Both the position numbers and the translations under genes were made by a program. This document shows positions 61,687-64,000 of a DNA stretch of 64,000 nucleotides, piece by piece; within the stretch, counting starts at the first letter, position 1; each line of letters opens with the position of its first letter. This stretch comes from Acinetobacter chinensis. Lineage in GTDB: Bacteria; Pseudomonadota; Gammaproteobacteria; Pseudomonadales; Moraxellaceae. Location of the stretch: contig NZ_CP032134.1 of assembly GCF_002165375.2 (NCBI RefSeq), positions 1,054,001-1,118,000 of the forward strand, given 5' to 3'. The notes beneath the pieces are model-generated. The model did no database searches. It was not told where the DNA came from and saw only the letters and a list, made by a program, of their open reading frames with translations.

Positions 61687-64000
61687 TTATGTATAAGTAG
61701 GGCTTTGCATATTCTGTTCAAGGTAAATGGTTGCATCCTGTTCGGGGAGTGGGCGGGAGAACAGATAGCCCTGAGCAATGTCACATTCCAGTGATTGCAG
61801 ATAGTTCAGTTGCTGCTGTGTTTCAATGCCTTCTGCAACAACGGTCATGCCCATGGCTTTACCCATTGCCACCATAGCACTGACAATAGCTTCCTGTTTG
61901 GCTTGTCCGATTTTGGAAACAAAACTGCGGTCAATTTTCAGAATATCAATTGGAAAGTCTGCCAGGTAGGATAATGAAGAATAGCCTGTACCAAAATCAT
62001 CCAGTGAAATATGAATTTTCCGTTGTTTGATACTCTGTAAAACATCTTTGACTGATTCAGAGTTTTCAACCAGGGATGACTCTGTAATTTCCAGTTCCAG
62101 GCTTTCACCTGAAATGTTGTAGGTGCTGATGGCGGCATCGAGGTCTTCAATAAGCTGACCACGCTGAAGCTGCTGAGCAACAATATTGACTGAGACGCAG
62201 ATATTCTTAAAACCTTTTTTATTCCATTCCTGAATCTGTTTTGCAGTCTGCTGAATAACGATTCTGCCAATATCAGAAATCAGACTGGTCTGTTCAGCTA
62301 AAGGAATAAACATATTAGGTGGAATAATACCTTTGACGGGATGATTCCATCTGACCAGGGCTTCAAAACCGTAAATCTGCTGATCACGGAAATTGATTTT
62401 TGGCTGATAATAGACAATCAGTTCATTGTTCTGAATGGCATGGCGTAAATCCCGTTCCAGATAAATACCCTGTTCGAGTAATTTTGTATTTTCTTTGGAA
62501 TAGTATTTGATGGTATTGCCACCCAGGCGTTTTGCTTCTGACAATGCCTGTTCAGCACAGTTATTCAGATAATCCAGTTGGCGACCATGTTCAGGATAGA
62601 ACGATACCCCCATGGACAGTGTAATAATATGATCCTGTCCAGAAATGTTAAAAGGCATGGAAAATGCTTTTGCTATTCTTTCACAGTGCTGCTGAACCGA
62701 TGTTCTGATATGTGAGATTTCATAGACGATTGCAAAATCATCACCATTGAGATGCGCGAGGAACAGTGCTTCTGTATTTGTCAGACGTAATCTTTGTGCA
62801 ACCTGACGGAGAAGTTCATCACCGCCATTATTGGTCAGGTATTCATTCAGTGGTCTGAAGCGGTCTATATTCAACCGGATAATGGCAAACTGATTGATTG
62901 AATCTTCCTGACTGACCAGATACTGGTGCAGCTGGTAGTTATAATAAAAACGGTTAGGCAGATCAGTCAGTGGATCATAGTTTTCCAGGTAGGATAGACG
63001 CTGTTCCTGAAGTTTTCGTTCGGTCAGATCTGTGACGATACCAATATAATGAATGATACGATCCTGCTCATCTTTAATCGCACTGATATGAAGTCTGATG
63101 GAAAGCTCTTTGCCCGAAAGGAACTTTTCATTAAATTCAGCATCATATTTATGTGTTTCAAGCAGTTGCTGTACAATTTCATTATGTTTTGAGCGCTGTT
63201 GTGATTTGTAATTTGCAGTGATGTCAAACAGATGCTTACCCAGAATCTGCTCACGGTTGAAACCGCTGATTTTTTCATAAAATGGATTGGTGTCGATATA
63301 ACACAGATCTTCATTGAGTATGAATATGCCCTCGGCAGCCTGTTCAAGGACACTTGCAGCAAGACGCAGACGTTCCTGATCTGTACGCTCCTGATGAATA
63401 TTGCGTCGGATACCCACCATGCGAAGCGGTTTTCCAGACTGTGGGTCACGTTCAATGACTCTCCCGGTATCATGCACCCAATACCATTTTTCCTTGGTGT
63501 TCTGAAGACGGTATGTTGTTTCATAGCGTTCGGTTTTTCCACGAAGATGGTGCTTCATGGAAGTTTTCAGGTGTGTAATATCATCTGGATGGATTTTATT
63601 CTGGAGTAACAGCTGATGTGAGCGGGCATCAATTTTTCGGGTCTGTTGCTGTTCGTTGGTAATGGAAAAATGCCGTTCTTTGATGTTCCAGTCCCAGGGA
63701 TTCAGCCCCGCAATTTCATGAGCGAGGTTTAAATTGTCCTGCTGTTCCTGAAGATTTTTATGCATCAGTTCAATATCATAGATACGCTCTCGGACTTTCT
63801 GTTCCAGTAACTGGTTATTCAGCTGTAGCTGTAACTCGATGTCTTTGGATTTATTCATTTCCGACTGGAGTTGCTGACACAGCTCATCAGACCAGCTTGC
63901 CTGTTGCTCTGCATTCTTTTTCAGTACATTGTTCCGATAGTACATGCCGGTCAGACGACTGTGCATATTCATGATGGCATTGGCACATAAGAGCAGTATG
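61687..64000 (-). CDS. PAS-GGDEF-EAL protein, N-terminus outside window
   Basis: At least 770 residues, open to the right edge. The residues upstream of the internal ATG at 63972 (ILLLCANAI) look like the end of a membrane helix, so the true start, with a membrane sensor domain, probably lies beyond the window. Then come a coiled coil (~20-80), two PAS domains (~85-195 and ~205-325), a GGDEF domain whose signature reads NGDDF, and an EAL domain with FEALVRW, LELEITESSLV and DDFGTGYSSLSYLADFPID. The EAL catalytic motifs are intact and the GGDEF motif is altered, so c-di-GMP hydrolysis is more likely than synthesis. Confidence 0.85.
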   Translation of the reverse strand, partial: ILLLCANAIMNMHSRLTGMYYRNNVLKKNAEQQASWSDELCQQLQSEMNKSKDIELQLQLNNQLLEQKVRERIYDIELMHKNLQEQQDNLNLAHEIAGLNPWDWNIKERHFSITNEQQQTRKIDARSHQLLLQNKIHPDDITHLKTSMKHHLRGKTERYETTYRLQNTKEKWYWVHDTGRVIERDPQSGKPLRMVGIRRNIHQERTDQERLRLAASVLEQAAEGIFILNEDLCYIDTNPFYEKISGFNREQILGKHLFDITANYKSQQRSKHNEIVQQLLETHKYDAEFNEKFLSGKELSIRLHISAIKDEQDRIIHYIGIVTDLTERKLQEQRLSYLENYDPLTDLPNRFYYNYQLHQYLVSQEDSINQFAIIRLNIDRFRPLNEYLTNNGGDELLRQVAQRLRLTNTEALFLAHLNGDDFAIVYEISHIRTSVQQHCERIAKAFSMPFNISGQDHIITLSMGVSFYPEHGRQLDYLNNCAEQALSEAKRLGGNTIKYYSKENTKLLEQGIYLERDLRHAIQNNELIVYYQPKINFRDQQIYGFEALVRWNHPVKGIIPPNMFIPLAEQTSLISDIGRIVIQQTAKQIQEWNKKGFKNICVSVNIVAQQLQRGQLIEDLDAAISTYNISGESLELEITESSLVENSESVKDVLQSIKQRKIHISLDDFGTGYSSLSYLADFPIDILKIDRSFVSKIGQAKQEAIVSAMVAMGKAMGMTVVAEGIETQQQLNYLQSLECDIAQGYLFSRPLPEQDATIYLEQNMQSPTYT

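Overview
The window looks like a chromosomal segment of a gammaproteobacterium of the Moraxellaceae, most likely Acinetobacter. The base composition is moderately AT-rich and the core genes favour CAG for glutamine. The gene content also fits: GTP-type PEP carboxykinase, fused RnhA-DnaQ, fimL-nudC, a yej/npp-type transporter behind mltD, and a YadA-type adhesin. The genus is inferred from gene content and synteny; no search was possible.

Region by region. 1-5 kb: the start of pckG, a YegS-type lipid kinase overlapping a metallophosphoesterase, then groES-groEL with a possible heat-shock promoter. 5-10 kb: a 1179-residue trimeric autotransporter adhesin built from two exact-period repeat arrays (207 bp and 111 bp), followed by a LuxR-type regulator. 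10-24 kb: dgkA, a lipoprotein glycerophosphodiesterase, an orphan RND pump, mgtE, small conserved genes, htpX, two lytic transglycosylases, ttcA, an SCP2-domain protein and greB. A cluster of DnaA-box-like motifs beside an AT-rich stretch lies upstream of ttcA.

24.3-27 kb is a low-GC accessory locus. It holds a LEPR-XLL protein ending in a Hint autoprocessing domain, a second tandem Hint module, and a decayed C-terminal domain with in-frame TAA stops. It abuts the 6S RNA gene, which lies beside zapA. From 6S RNA to the ubiquinone hydroxylases the order (ssrS-zapA-coiled coil-ygfB-pepP-ubiH-second hydroxylase) follows the E. coli arrangement, except that about 4 kb separates pepP from ubiH. 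That insert carries a TetR regulator, a carotenoid-oxygenase-family dioxygenase, a GFA-family protein and an acetyltransferase. The dioxygenase and regulator use mostly CAA for glutamine, unlike their neighbours.

37-53 kb: a SutA-like small acidic protein, rsmI, yraN, dolP, a hydrolase, then a block comparable to the P. aeruginosa mltD region (nudC, fimL, rnhA-dnaQ, mltD with eight LysM modules, and a four-gene peptide-type ABC importer). 53-64 kb: an Old Yellow Enzyme gene behind two palindromes, a complete IS3-family element lying in a gene remnant, a secreted Sel1-repeat protein, cca, maeB, and a PAS-GGDEF-EAL protein that runs off the right edge.

Functionally the window combines housekeeping (chaperonin, RNA modification, ubiquinone synthesis, division), envelope work (three lytic transglycosylases, DolP, adhesin, RND pump, DgkA) and surface or motility signalling (FimL, EAL protein). 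The accessory pieces are the Hint/toxin locus, the dioxygenase island and the IS element.
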